Translations under genes and position numbers: made by a program
Shown here: positions 1-7,047 of the stretch, piece after piece
Numbering within the stretch: the first letter of the stretch is position 1
Layout: the number at the start of each line of letters is the position of its first letter
Assembly (NCBI GenBank): GCA_021821705.1
Contig: JAKACE010000041.1
Location: forward strand, 1 to 9,770
Length of the DNA: 9,770 bases
DNA from: Actinomycetes bacterium
GTDB lineage: Bacteria; Actinomycetota; Acidimicrobiia; Acidimicrobiales; Palsa-688
Direction of reading: 5' to 3'
Notes under the pieces: model-generated
The model's database searches: none
Told to the model about the DNA's origin: nothing
What the model saw: the letters and a program-made list of their open reading frames with translations, nothing else

Positions 1-42
1 GTCGAGTACGAGGAGGTGCCATGTCAGCGGCAGGTACGGTGA
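1..42 (+). CDS. Possible 3' end of an upstream gene (partial)
   Basis: Frame 1 is open from the window edge to a TGA at 40-42 and reads VEYEEVPCQRQVR. If real, this tail overlaps the start of the ABC permease by 22 bases, the overlap usual for an ATPase-permease pair. DrrB-type permeases are normally preceded by a DrrA-type ATPase, so that is the expected identity. Thirteen codons carry no family signal and the other two frames are also open here, so this is inference from context only. Confidence 0.25.
   Translation, partial: VEYEEVPCQRQVR
11..17 (+). promoter_or_regulatory. Ribosome binding site for the ABC permease
   Basis: AGGAGGT, a near-perfect Shine-Dalgarno sequence, ends 3 bases before the ATG at 21. 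The core AGGAGG is 4 bases from the ATG, which is a little short, but no other start nearby is better placed. Confidence 0.6.
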
Positions 43-884
43 GCGTGGGAGTCCCCGAGGCAATCGCCGGGCCGCTCCAGGTCGGCACCGGCCAGCGCCT
101 CAGATGGGCGATCGAGGACTCGCTGGTGATCACCCGGCGCAACCTCGTGACCTGGTGGCGAGTGCCGGCCTACATCGTCTTCACCGTCGTACAGCCGGTC
201 ATGTTCACATTGCTGTTCCGCTATGTCTTCGGTGGGGCGATCAACGTGTCGGACTTCCCAGGTGGATATGTGAGCTACCTGATACCCGGGGTCATAGCCC
301 AGACCGCCGGCTTCTCGTCGTTCAGCACCGCCATCGGGCTGTCACGCGAGCTCAACGTGGGCGGGATCGACCGCATAAGGAGCATGCCAACGGCGCGCTC
401 GGCCGTACTGGTGGGGCGCCTGCTGGCAGACGTGCTCAGGCTCTTGCTGACCATCCTGGTCATGGTTGGTGTCGGCTATGCCGTGGGCTTCCGGTTCCAG
501 GGTGGCTTCGGCGGTGCCATCGCCATGGTGGCACTGGCGCTCTACCTCGGCTTGGCGGTTTGCTGCATTTCGGCGTTCATCGGTTTGCGGGTGCGCGACG
601 AGGAGTCGGTCCAGGCCTTCGGGCTCATCTGGGTCTTCCCGTTGACATTCGTCTCGTCGGCTTTCGTGCAGGTCGATTCCATGCCGTCGTGGCTGCAAGG
701 GTTCGCTCAGCACCAGCCGTTCACCGAGGTCATCGATGCGTTGCGGGTGCTGGCCGTCGGTGACAAAGTTCAGCCCCTCGTTGGTCAGAGCCTCGGCTCG
801 GCCCTCTGGCAGAGCCTGGCCTGGATCACCGGGGCGATCATCGTTTTCGTCCCGCTCGCCACCCGAGCCTACGAACGGGCCTGA
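21..884 (+). CDS. ABC-2 type exporter permease, DrrB-like
   Basis: A 287-residue integral membrane protein, the usual size for ABC-2 permeases of the DrrB (daunorubicin resistance) kind. A hydrophilic N-terminus (1-45) is followed by about six hydrophobic segments near residues 51-74, 84-106, 129-157, 163-190, 199-217 and 262-281. The stretch GIDRIRSMPTARSAVLVGRLLAD (residues 115-137, given here by its key parts IDRIRSMP and GRLLAD) matches the conserved cytoplasmic loop of this family, and HQPFTEVIDALR (231-242) matches its usual PxTxxxDALR motif. Such permeases pair with a separate DrrA-type ATPase to export drugs, lipids or glycolipids. The ATPase is not in the window and probably lies immediately upstream. 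The substrate cannot be read from the sequence. The next gene starts 25 bases after this stop, so the two are likely co-transcribed. Confidence 0.88.
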   Translation: MSAAGTVSVGVPEAIAGPLQVGTGQRLRWAIEDSLVITRRNLVTWWRVPAYIVFTVVQPVMFTLLFRYVFGGAINVSDFPGGYVSYLIPGVIAQTAGFSSFSTAIGLSRELNVGGIDRIRSMPTARSAVLVGRLLADVLRLLLTILVMVGVGYAVGFRFQGGFGGAIAMVALALYLGLAVCCISAFIGLRVRDEESVQAFGLIWVFPLTFVSSAFVQVDSMPSWLQGFAQHQPFTEVIDALRVLAVGDKVQPLVGQSLGSALWQSLAWITGAIIVFVPLATRAYERA

Positions 885-909
885 GCTGAGGGCGGCCACC
901 AGTGAGGTA

Positions 910-2916
910 GTGGACCGCGCCCTCGACAGGGCGAGCGCCGCCCTGCCGAGCCGCGAAGACAGGCCGCAGCAGAAGCAGATGGCGCAGGCGGTGGCCAGGG
1001 CCATCAGCAGCCGTCGGCACCTGGTGGTCCAGGCCGGTACCGGGACAGGCAAGAGCCTTGCTTACCTGGTGCCGGCCCTGGCCCTCGGGGCGCGGGTGGT
1101 GGTCTCGACTGCGACGAAGGCGTTACAGGACCAACTGGCCCAGCGTGACCTGCCGATGCTGGGCCGCTCCCTCGGCATCCGTTTCGAGTTCGCGGTATTG
1201 AAGGGCCGGTCGAACTACGTATGCCGCCAACGGGCGCGGGAGATCTCCGGTGCCGGTGAGCAGATGTCCCTCGACGACGAGGCGACCCGCCGCTCGCCTA
1301 CGTCGCCCGGCGCCCACCTCGGGCGGCTCGGCAGGGAGGTGCGTGACCTGGTCCTGTGGGCGGGCGAGAAAGTGCCCGGTGCAGCGCCAATGCGCCGGGC
1401 CACGTCGACGGGTGACAGGGCCGAGCTCTCTTGGGAACCAAGCGACGCGGCGTGGGCCCAGGTCAGTACCGGATGGCGTGAGTGCCCCGGAGCGGCGCAG
1501 TGCCCCTCGGGCGGCGACTGTTTCGCCGAGCTGGCTCGGCACCGGGCGTCCGAAGCCGATGTCGTGGTGGTGAACACCCACCTGTACGCAACGGCGCTCG
1601 CTCTGAAGGACGCCGATATCCTGCCGCCGCACGACCTGGTGGTGTTCGACGAGGCACACGAGCTCGAGGACATCGCCTCGTCGGCGTTGGGTTTCGAGCT
1701 CAGCCCGGGCCGGGTGTCCTCGGTCGCCCGCCTCGGCCGCTCTGCCGGCGCCGAGAGCTCGGTCACGGCCGCCCTCGAGGAGGCAGCCACCCTTCTCGCG
1801 GCCACACTGCGAAACTACCGGGGGCGCGCCCTGCCTCGGCCCTTGGACGACCAGCTCGGCCAGGCACTGACCCTGCTGCGGGAGCGGGCAACGCGCGTTG
1901 CCGAGGAGCTGCGCAAGGCCGGGCGGGCCGGGGCGCTGCCCGGGACAGGTCCCGGGCCGGGCAGCGGCTCCGGGGAGGCAGGCGCGGCCGGTGACAGCGC
2001 CACCAGGCAACGAGCGCAGAAGGCCGTCACCGGCCTGGTCGAAGAGCTCAACGACCTGACCGAGCTGCCTCCGGGTGAGGTTGCCTGGGTAGAGGGGCCG
2101 GACGCCTCACCGGTGGTAAAGGTCGCCCCGATCGACGTGGGGGCTGCACTTACCGAGAGCCTCTGGGGGGGCGAGGGCGCCCCGACGGCGGTGCTCACCA
2201 GTGCGACCGTCCCTGCCGGGCTGGGTGAGCGCCTGGGCCTCTCCCCGGGCGCTTTCGACGAGCTGTCGGTGGGCAGCCCGTTCGCTTACCAAGAACAGGC
2301 CTTGCTGTACTGCCCGTTGCACCTGCCGGACCCACGCTCACCGGCCTTCGAGGCGGCGATGCTGGATGAGCTGGCAGCCCTGCTCCAGGCCTCGGAGGGC
2401 CGGGCCATGTGCCTGTTCACGAGCTGGAAGGCGATGCAGTCGGCCGCCGAGGCCATGCGCCGGCGCGTCCCGTGGACCGTTCTGACACAGTCGGACCTGC
2501 CCAAGCCCAAATTGGTCGAGAAGTTCGCTGCGGACGAGCACTCGTGCCTGTTCGCCACCATGGGCTTCTGGCAAGGAGTCGACGTGCCCGGCCCGTCGCT
2601 GTCCCTGGTGACCATCGACCGCCTGCCTTTCCCTCGACCGGACGACCCCCTCCTGCGGGCCAGGCGCGACGCGGTGGGGGCTAGTGCCTTCGAGGTGATC
2701 GATGTGCCGCGGGCAGCCACCCTGTTGGCGCAGGGCGTCGGGCGCCTCGTGCGGTCCCGCAGCGACAGGGGGGTGGTGGCGGTGCTGGACCCGCGCCTCG
2801 GCAAGGCCCGCTACCGCTGGCAGCTCGTCAGTGCCCTGCCCCCGATGAAGCGCACTCGTGCCCGGGCCGAAGTCGAGGCCTTCCTGGCGTCGCTGCGGGC
2901 CAACAGCTCGAGCTGA
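910..2916 (+). CDS. dinG: DinG/XPD-family ATP-dependent DNA helicase with 4Fe-4S cluster
   Basis: A superfamily 2 helicase of 668 residues if started at GTG 910. Visible motifs, in order: Q-like motif RPQQKQM (18-24), Walker A AGTGTGKS (42-49), DEAH box (247-250), TSATV motif III (430-434), and motif VI QGVGRLVRS (608-616) with the arginine finger. Four cysteines at 105, 192, 198 and 204 (C-x86-C-x5-C-x5-C) reproduce the DinG/XPD iron-sulfur arrangement. The family unwinds DNA 5' to 3' and acts in repair or in resolving R-loops and D-loops. Residues 338-362 are a Gly/Pro/Ala linker that looks like a lineage-specific insertion. The frame is open back to an ATG at 736, but that stretch overlaps the permease by 149 bases and its translation is Ser/Arg/Pro-rich and unlike the family, so I reject it. 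GTG 910 has GAGG only 2 bases upstream, so the exact start is uncertain. CTG 886 is in frame as an alternative. Confidence 0.9.
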   Translation: MDRALDRASAALPSREDRPQQKQMAQAVARAISSRRHLVVQAGTGTGKSLAYLVPALALGARVVVSTATKALQDQLAQRDLPMLGRSLGIRFEFAVLKGRSNYVCRQRAREISGAGEQMSLDDEATRRSPTSPGAHLGRLGREVRDLVLWAGEKVPGAAPMRRATSTGDRAELSWEPSDAAWAQVSTGWRECPGAAQCPSGGDCFAELARHRASEADVVVVNTHLYATALALKDADILPPHDLVVFDEAHELEDIASSALGFELSPGRVSSVARLGRSAGAESSVTAALEEAATLLAATLRNYRGRALPRPLDDQLGQALTLLRERATRVAEELRKAGRAGALPGTGPGPGSGSGEAGAAGDSATRQRAQKAVTGLVEELNDLTELPPGEVAWVEGPDASPVVKVAPIDVGAALTESLWGGEGAPTAVLTSATVPAGLGERLGLSPGAFDELSVGSPFAYQEQALLYCPLHLPDPRSPAFEAAMLDELAALLQASEGRAMCLFTSWKAMQSAAEAMRRRVPWTVLTQSDLPKPKLVEKFAADEHSCLFATMGFWQGVDVPGPSLSLVTIDRLPFPRPDDPLLRARRDAVGASAFEVIDVPRAATLLAQGVGRLVRSRSDRGVVAVLDPRLGKARYRWQLVSALPPMKRTRARAEVEAFLASLRANSSS

Positions 2917-3006
2917 CCTGGCCGGTTCACCGTTCTTGCCGAACTTTTGCCGATCCTTGGTCGATCGCTGTCCTAATTGGCGCGGCGGTAGCGGTAAGCG
3001 TGGCAT

Positions 3007-3885
3007 ATGTTTTTGTCGCAGTGCAGGCGGCTGGCCGGGCGGGTGTTCGTCAAGGTGCGCCCCAATGCCGAGGCCAAGGCCCTGGTGGCCTACCGCCAGC
3101 ACGCCGCGGCTCGGGCTGCCGCATCACCGCAGATGCCGCCCACAGGTGACCCGGTCGTCCTCACCTGCGTGTACCGAAAGCGCAACCGGCCCGTAGTCGA
3201 AGCCATGCTCCGCCAGTGCCCCGCCGACGTGGACGCCCGGCTGTGGTGCCTGGACGGCGACCCGGGCCCGGGCACCCGATTGGGCACAGGGCGGGTGCTT
3301 GGCGCTGGGCCGGGCGAGAAGTTCCCGCTCGTGGACGCACTGCTGGCATGCCGTCCCCTGCCCGAGAACGCCTATGTCGTAGTGGCGGACGACGACGTGG
3401 TGTTCAGCCAAGGTTCGCTCGAGGCGCTGCTGCGGGTTTGCCGCCACCTGAGCCTCGACCTGGCTCAGCCGGCGCAAAGCTGGTCGAGCTGTTACAGCCA
3501 CCCCTTTACTCTGGCGCGGCCGTGGTCGCTCGCTCGGAGGACCGGTTTCGTCGAGATCGGTCCGTTGTTCGTGGTCGGGCCGGGCAGGCGGAGCGATTTC
3601 ATCCCGTTCGGCCCGGTCGGCATGGGCTACGGCCTGGAGATGCGATGGAACACCCTGGCCAAGAGCGGCGCGCGGCTCGGGATCGTGGACCGCTGCCAGA
3701 TGGTCCATCTCGGCACCGTAGGGGCTGGTTACGCCGTGAGCCAGGAATTGGAGCGTATGGTTGCGTCGTTGCCGGGCCAGGACTATGGCGCGCTTGCAGA
3801 CACGAAGCAGGTGGACTGCACCTACTTGCGTTTAGGGGGCCTTGCGCTTCAGCGCCCCAAACCGGTGCTGCCCAGGGCGGCATAG
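3007..3885 (+). CDS. GT-A-like protein resembling DUF707 (putative glycosyltransferase)
   Basis: A 292-residue protein, probably soluble, with a basic N-terminus and no clear signal peptide. It looks like a nucleotide-sugar-binding GT-A domain. VVLTCVYRKRNRP (50-62) is the first strand and loop. EKFPLVDALL (104-113) precedes YVVVADDDVVF (123-133), whose DDD at 128-130 would be the metal-binding DxD. Later come AQPA (153-156), GFVEIGPLFV (180-189), GMGYGLEMRW (205-214) and DRCQMVHLG (228-236). This order (DDD, then SQPA-like, GFVE-like, G-x-G-L-D/E and V-D-x-x-x-V-H) is what I recall of the DUF707 family, whose function is unproven. Acceptor and donor sugar cannot be read. The ATG at 3007 has no good Shine-Dalgarno sequence, but no other in-frame start is better. 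It lies 90 bases after the helicase and converges on the lipoprotein gene downstream. Confidence 0.6.
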   Translation: MFLSQCRRLAGRVFVKVRPNAEAKALVAYRQHAAARAAASPQMPPTGDPVVLTCVYRKRNRPVVEAMLRQCPADVDARLWCLDGDPGPGTRLGTGRVLGAGPGEKFPLVDALLACRPLPENAYVVVADDDVVFSQGSLEALLRVCRHLSLDLAQPAQSWSSCYSHPFTLARPWSLARRTGFVEIGPLFVVGPGRRSDFIPFGPVGMGYGLEMRWNTLAKSGARLGIVDRCQMVHLGTVGAGYAVSQELERMVASLPGQDYGALADTKQVDCTYLRLGGLALQRPKPVLPRAA

Positions 3886-3934
3886 CACCCGGAGGCCGGC
3901 ATGGCCCGGGCGGAGCTAGTGCTCGCCGAGGGGT

Positions 3935-3968
3935 GACGCCGGCCGCCGGTCAGAGCTGGCAGCTCTGA
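3935..3968. terminator. Two inverted repeats between convergent genes, possible bidirectional terminator
   Basis: The 125-bp gap between two convergent stop codons holds two adjacent inverted repeats. The first is CCGGC-C-GCCGG (3939-3949), GC-rich but with almost no loop. The second is TCAGAGCT-GGC-AGCTCTGA (3950-3968), a perfect 8-bp stem around 3 bases, symmetric and so equally foldable from either strand. Neither is followed by a T-run, so they are not classic intrinsic terminators. Actinobacterial terminators often lack the U-tract, and the position between convergent genes is right. Function is inference. Confidence 0.4.
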
Positions 3969-4010
3969 AGATGACGGCGCGCCCCGCTGTGCCAAGGGCG
4001 CTCGTTTCCC

Positions 4011-7000
4011 TCAACCGCCGGGAGGAGCGCCCGGCGCGCCGACCCACACCGTGAGGCGGCCGTCCACGGTCCCAGCCACGACGGGCTCCTCGCCGATGTA
4101 GGCGGCGGCATCGGCTTGAGCGTAGAAGTCCCCGGAAAAGGCGGGCAGCGCCGTCTGCAGTTGCTGCCAGCTGTCACCGGCGTCCACCGACGTCCACAGC
4201 CCGGCCGGGACGAAGTCGGCACCCGCCGTCCCGGCTACCGCTGAGGGCCAGGCCTGGTCGGGAGCGTCGCCGGCTCCGCTCACGGCGATCCATGTGGTCG
4301 TGCCCACCACGGCGACGTTCGCCAGGGGCGCGATCTCCGGGCCGCTCGGGGGCGCCAGTACGGTGCTCGATGACGACTTGGAACTCGTGACCTGTGCCCC
4401 CGGGGTAGGGGCTCCGTAGAACGTCGTCCCCAGCTGTTGCCAGGAGACGCCGTCCGAAGAGGTCCACAGCACGGGCTGCTCGGGCTCGTAGCGCCCGTTG
4501 GACTCGCCGTAGGCCAGGAACCCGTTCCCGGTCGAGAGGCACCCGTACACGGCCGTAGACGACCCCCCCGGCGGGGTGGGGGAGAAGTTTGCCTGAACCC
4601 ACGCCAACCCGTCGCGGCTCGACCAGGCGGCCGGCTGCTCGCCCCTGGCGGTTGTCGTCGTCGAGCCCACCACCACGACCTCGGTGCCCGAGCTGCACGA
4701 ACCGATGGGGTTTTCGGCGCCTACCTGGGGCCCGGGGTCCAGCAGTGTCGGGGCCTGCCACGACGACCCGTCGGGGCTGTACCAGTCGACGGCGAAAGGC
4801 CCGGCGTGGCCGACGATGTACTGGGCACTGCCGATCCGCCCGGCGGTTGTGGCGGCCAGGGGCGGCGGCAGGTAGGTGACAGCGCCGGGGGTGGCACCCG
4901 GGGGGAGGGTGGTCGTGGTTGCAGCAGGGAGGGTCGTAGCGGGGACGGTGGTGGTACCCGGTGCCGTGGTGGTAGCGCCCGCTGGGGTGGTCGTTGCAGC
5001 GGGCACTGTCGTGGTCGTTGCAGCGGGCACTGTCGTGGTCGTTGCAGCGGGCACTGTCGTGGTCGTTGCAGCGGGCACTGTCGTGGTCGCCGCAGCCGGC
5101 GCTGGTTCCGGCCCGCTGTAGCCGGGCCCGCCCAAGTGAGACGGCCCGATGAGGGCGGTGACCCAACTGGCACCCTCGTCGGGGGACAGGGCGGCGAACG
5201 CGTCCGACCCCCGCCCCGAGGGAGCCCGGCGTGCGCCTGTGACCATCAGCCCGGCAGGAACGGCCAGAAGGCCGTCGACGGTGACACCCCGCAGCAGCGC
5301 CGGGTTGGTGCTGACACGCTTCCATGTCCTGCCGTCGTGGGAGCGGAGCACGACCACCTCGGTCCGGCCGCTGCCTATGGCCAGACCTGGCTCCGACGTG
5401 GTGACCACCATGGTCAGGGCGCCCGTCACGTCGACCAGCTGAGGCGAGGCCGTGGAGACGGGATGGCCGAAAACCCCGGACAGATTGGGCTGCGACCAGT
5501 GGCCGGCGATGTCGACGAGGACGTACGGCTGGCCGGGGAGGTTGTCGGCCAGCACCAGGTGCCGGTTGCCGGCCGCGGCCAGGCCCAGGTGCCAGCCCGA
5601 CGCCCTGGCCAGGCGAGACGGCATGGCCACCGGGCTCCAGGCCAGCCCGTCATCGGACTGCCAGACCCTCTGGTGGCCGGGGCTGCCCCCGGCAGCATAG
5701 AGGTGGCCTCCAGCTCCGGTCGCCGCGTAGGCAAGGGCGCCGGGACCGCCGGCCGGCTGGTCGTCGAGCGGAAAGCTGTAGGAGGCCTGGCTCCATGAGA
5801 AACCGTTCGGCGATATCCACGACGCCGGTTGCCAGCCGGGGCCGAGGCGGGCGCCGCCCACCGCCATGATCCCGCTCGGAGCGGGGCTGGCGGGCTGCGA
5901 GCTCCCCGTTTCGGCCATGTCCACCAGGGAGGTGACCAGATGGTCGCCCGAACCGGCGAACCAGCCTCCCGTGCTCGACCAGTGGATGCCATCGGAGGAG
6001 TAGAAGACGACGCTGGAGAGCTGGTTGCCGTTGTCGAAGCTGGCGGTGGCGAATATGCCGTTGGGCGTGGATATGATCTGGCCGACGGTGGCGTCCCGGT
6101 AGTGGCTCATGAGCCTGTCTGCCCCCGGCAGGGCTTGCCAGGCGCTGCCGTCGGCCGAGTACCACATGGCCGCATTTGCCCCCGAGCGTCCAGCGGCGAA
6201 CAGCCCCAGTGCTCCCGCCTCGACTGCGTCCATGACGGCTCCTGTGGGGCCTGACGCCGAACTGCCTCCCGGCAGGGTCGTGGTGGTGGCGGCCGGGACG
6301 GTCGTGACCGGACTGCTGGGGGCGGTGCTGGTGGCCCCGTTGGCAGTGCTGCCCGGGCCCTTCGGCGTCGCCGTCGTCGCCGTGGTCGTGGTGGCCGTGG
6401 TCGTCGTCGAACTGGTCTGTGAGGCGTGCAGGACAGGGCTGTCGGGCTCGGCCAGGAAGGGTTGCCCCGGCCCGTTCGAGATCCATACGGCCGCATTGGT
6501 GCCCGCTGCTGAGCTGACCGAGCCGACCACGACCTCACGGCGGCCCCAGTTGGTCGCCGCCCTAGCCCAGCTGGCGGTGGTGCCAGCCGGGACGGGCAGC
6601 AGCGTCCTGTTCCAGTGGAGGGCGTCCGCAGAGGTCCACACCGTGGCCCGGGTGGCGCCGCCGGCGCTCCCGGTATCCGCCCCTGCCCCCGTGCCCATGG
6701 TGGGCGCCGCTCTGGCCGGTGCGGCCTCTCCGGCGGAGCCGGACATCTCGCCTGCCACCAGCCAGAGGCCCGATGCCCCAGGGGCGACCAGCGCCGACAG
6801 GGTACTGGTCGCCCCACCGCCGAGTTCGAGGGCCGAGGAGGCGGCGACGTGCCACTGGTATGGGTTGCTGTCGTTGGGCAGGGTGGTGGAAGTCGCTGCA
6901 GGTGCCGACGAGCTACCGGGGAGCGCTGCCGGAGCTGCCCCTTTGGGGCCGCCGCAGGCCGCCGCCACGAGGGCCACGGCGAGACCGGCCGCGACCCCTC

Positions 7001-7034
7001 GGGCGCGGACGGGGCGTCGGCTGGTGCGGGGCAC
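4011..7034 (-). CDS. Large Asp-box repeat (beta-propeller) lipoprotein with Thr/Ala/Pro linkers
   Basis: A 1007-residue exported protein if started at GTG 7034. The frame extends back to 7103, but that would overlap the upstream gene by 58 bases. From 7034 there is GAGGG 8 bases upstream and a textbook lipoprotein signal: basic SRRPVRAR, then a hydrophobic run ending AAAC with the lipid-carrying Cys at 27. The body repeats S-x-D-G-x-x-W (Asp-box, as in sialidase/BNR propellers) at about 135, 293, 346, 408, 460, 565, 617, 753, 806, 859 and 949, with degenerate copies near 185 and 510. Spacing is mostly 50-60 residues, one propeller blade each, so two or more propellers are likely. Linkers at 207-254 and 644-714 are rich in Thr, Ala, Val and Pro and may be glycosylated stalks. 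Cys 780 and 832 could form a disulfide. No sialidase catalytic set (arginine triad, Tyr/Glu pair) was recognised, so a binding or scaffold role is more likely than hydrolysis. It is the last gene of the unit behind hpnB. Confidence 0.8.
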   Translation of the reverse strand: MPRTSRRPVRARGVAAGLAVALVAAACGGPKGAAPAALPGSSSAPAATSTTLPNDSNPYQWHVAASSALELGGGATSTLSALVAPGASGLWLVAGEMSGSAGEAAPARAAPTMGTGAGADTGSAGGATRATVWTSADALHWNRTLLPVPAGTTASWARAATNWGRREVVVGSVSSAAGTNAAVWISNGPGQPFLAEPDSPVLHASQTSSTTTTATTTTATTATPKGPGSTANGATSTAPSSPVTTVPAATTTTLPGGSSASGPTGAVMDAVEAGALGLFAAGRSGANAAMWYSADGSAWQALPGADRLMSHYRDATVGQIISTPNGIFATASFDNGNQLSSVVFYSSDGIHWSSTGGWFAGSGDHLVTSLVDMAETGSSQPASPAPSGIMAVGGARLGPGWQPASWISPNGFSWSQASYSFPLDDQPAGGPGALAYAATGAGGHLYAAGGSPGHQRVWQSDDGLAWSPVAMPSRLARASGWHLGLAAAGNRHLVLADNLPGQPYVLVDIAGHWSQPNLSGVFGHPVSTASPQLVDVTGALTMVVTTSEPGLAIGSGRTEVVVLRSHDGRTWKRVSTNPALLRGVTVDGLLAVPAGLMVTGARRAPSGRGSDAFAALSPDEGASWVTALIGPSHLGGPGYSGPEPAPAAATTTVPAATTTTVPAATTTTVPAATTTTVPAATTTPAGATTTAPGTTTVPATTLPAATTTTLPPGATPGAVTYLPPPLAATTAGRIGSAQYIVGHAGPFAVDWYSPDGSSWQAPTLLDPGPQVGAENPIGSCSSGTEVVVVGSTTTTARGEQPAAWSSRDGLAWVQANFSPTPPGGSSTAVYGCLSTGNGFLAYGESNGRYEPEQPVLWTSSDGVSWQQLGTTFYGAPTPGAQVTSSKSSSSTVLAPPSGPEIAPLANVAVVGTTTWIAVSGAGDAPDQAWPSAVAGTAGADFVPAGLWTSVDAGDSWQQLQTALPAFSGDFYAQADAAAYIGEEPVVAGTVDGRLTVWVGAPGAPPGG
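4893..5105 (-). repeat. Region encoding the second Thr/Ala/Pro linker, with degenerate repeat units
   Basis: This part of the lipoprotein gene encodes residues 644-714, built from variants of an 8-residue VPAATTTT unit. The right-hand half is near-perfect tandem DNA repeats, listed separately. The left-hand half (4893-4986) has decayed copies such as TTTAPG, TTTVPAT and LPAATTTT. A gradient from identical to degenerate copies is typical of an array that still expands or contracts at one end. Confidence 0.75.
4987..5082. repeat. Four perfect 24-bp tandem repeats (in-frame minisatellite)
   Basis: The unit begins GTGGTCGTTGCAGCGGGC on the + strand and runs 24 bp. Identical copies start at 4987, 5011, 5035 and 5059. 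A fifth copy at 5083-5106 has several changes. The 24-bp period equals 8 codons, so change in copy number keeps the reading frame and only alters linker length. Confidence 0.95.
6273..6416 (-). repeat. Region encoding the first Thr/Ala/Pro linker
   Basis: Encodes residues 207-254 of the lipoprotein, including TTTTATTTTATTAT and TTVPAATTTTLPGG. The composition is the same as in the second linker, but the DNA is not a clean tandem array. It separates an N-terminal part with one or two blades from the main run of Asp-box repeats. Confidence 0.7.
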
Positions 7035-7042
7035 TGCCGGCG

Positions 7043-7047
7043 CCCTC
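7043..7047 (-). promoter_or_regulatory. Ribosome binding site that fixes the lipoprotein start
   Basis: GAGGG on the minus strand, 8 bases before GTG 7034. It overlaps the TGA stop of the upstream gene (7046-7048), so translation of the two genes is probably coupled. This is the main reason to prefer 7034 over the longer frame starting at 7103. Confidence 0.6.

Noticed and set aside
736..909. N-terminal extension of the helicase back to ATG 736
   Set aside because: It overlaps the permease by 149 bases and reads as Ser/Arg/Pro-rich sequence with no family likeness. Conserved helicase sequence starts just after 910.
2932..2948. GTTC-TTGCC-GAAC-TTTT after the helicase stop, as an intrinsic terminator
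   Set aside because: A 4-bp, half-AT stem is too weak in a GC-rich genome, and the next gene continues in the same direction.
2947..2979. Promoter for the GT-like gene (TTGCCG with TAATTG)
   Set aside because: The spacing is 21 bases, outside the usual range, and neither box is a good match.
4987..5082. CRISPR array
   Set aside because: The 24-bp repeats are directly adjacent with no spacers and keep a protein reading frame.
4876..5121. + strand frame reading VVVVAAGTVV repeats, resembling a hydrophobic peptide
   Set aside because: It is the antisense of the VPAATTTT-encoding repeat. A repeat of period 24 stays open in several frames without being coding.
4437..5798. Long + strand reading frame opposite the lipoprotein gene
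   Set aside because: Its translation is Gly/Arg/Pro-rich with no domain, and it mirrors the repeat linker. The minus-strand frame has a lipobox, ribosome binding site and regular Asp-box repeats, so the + frame is a GC-driven shadow.
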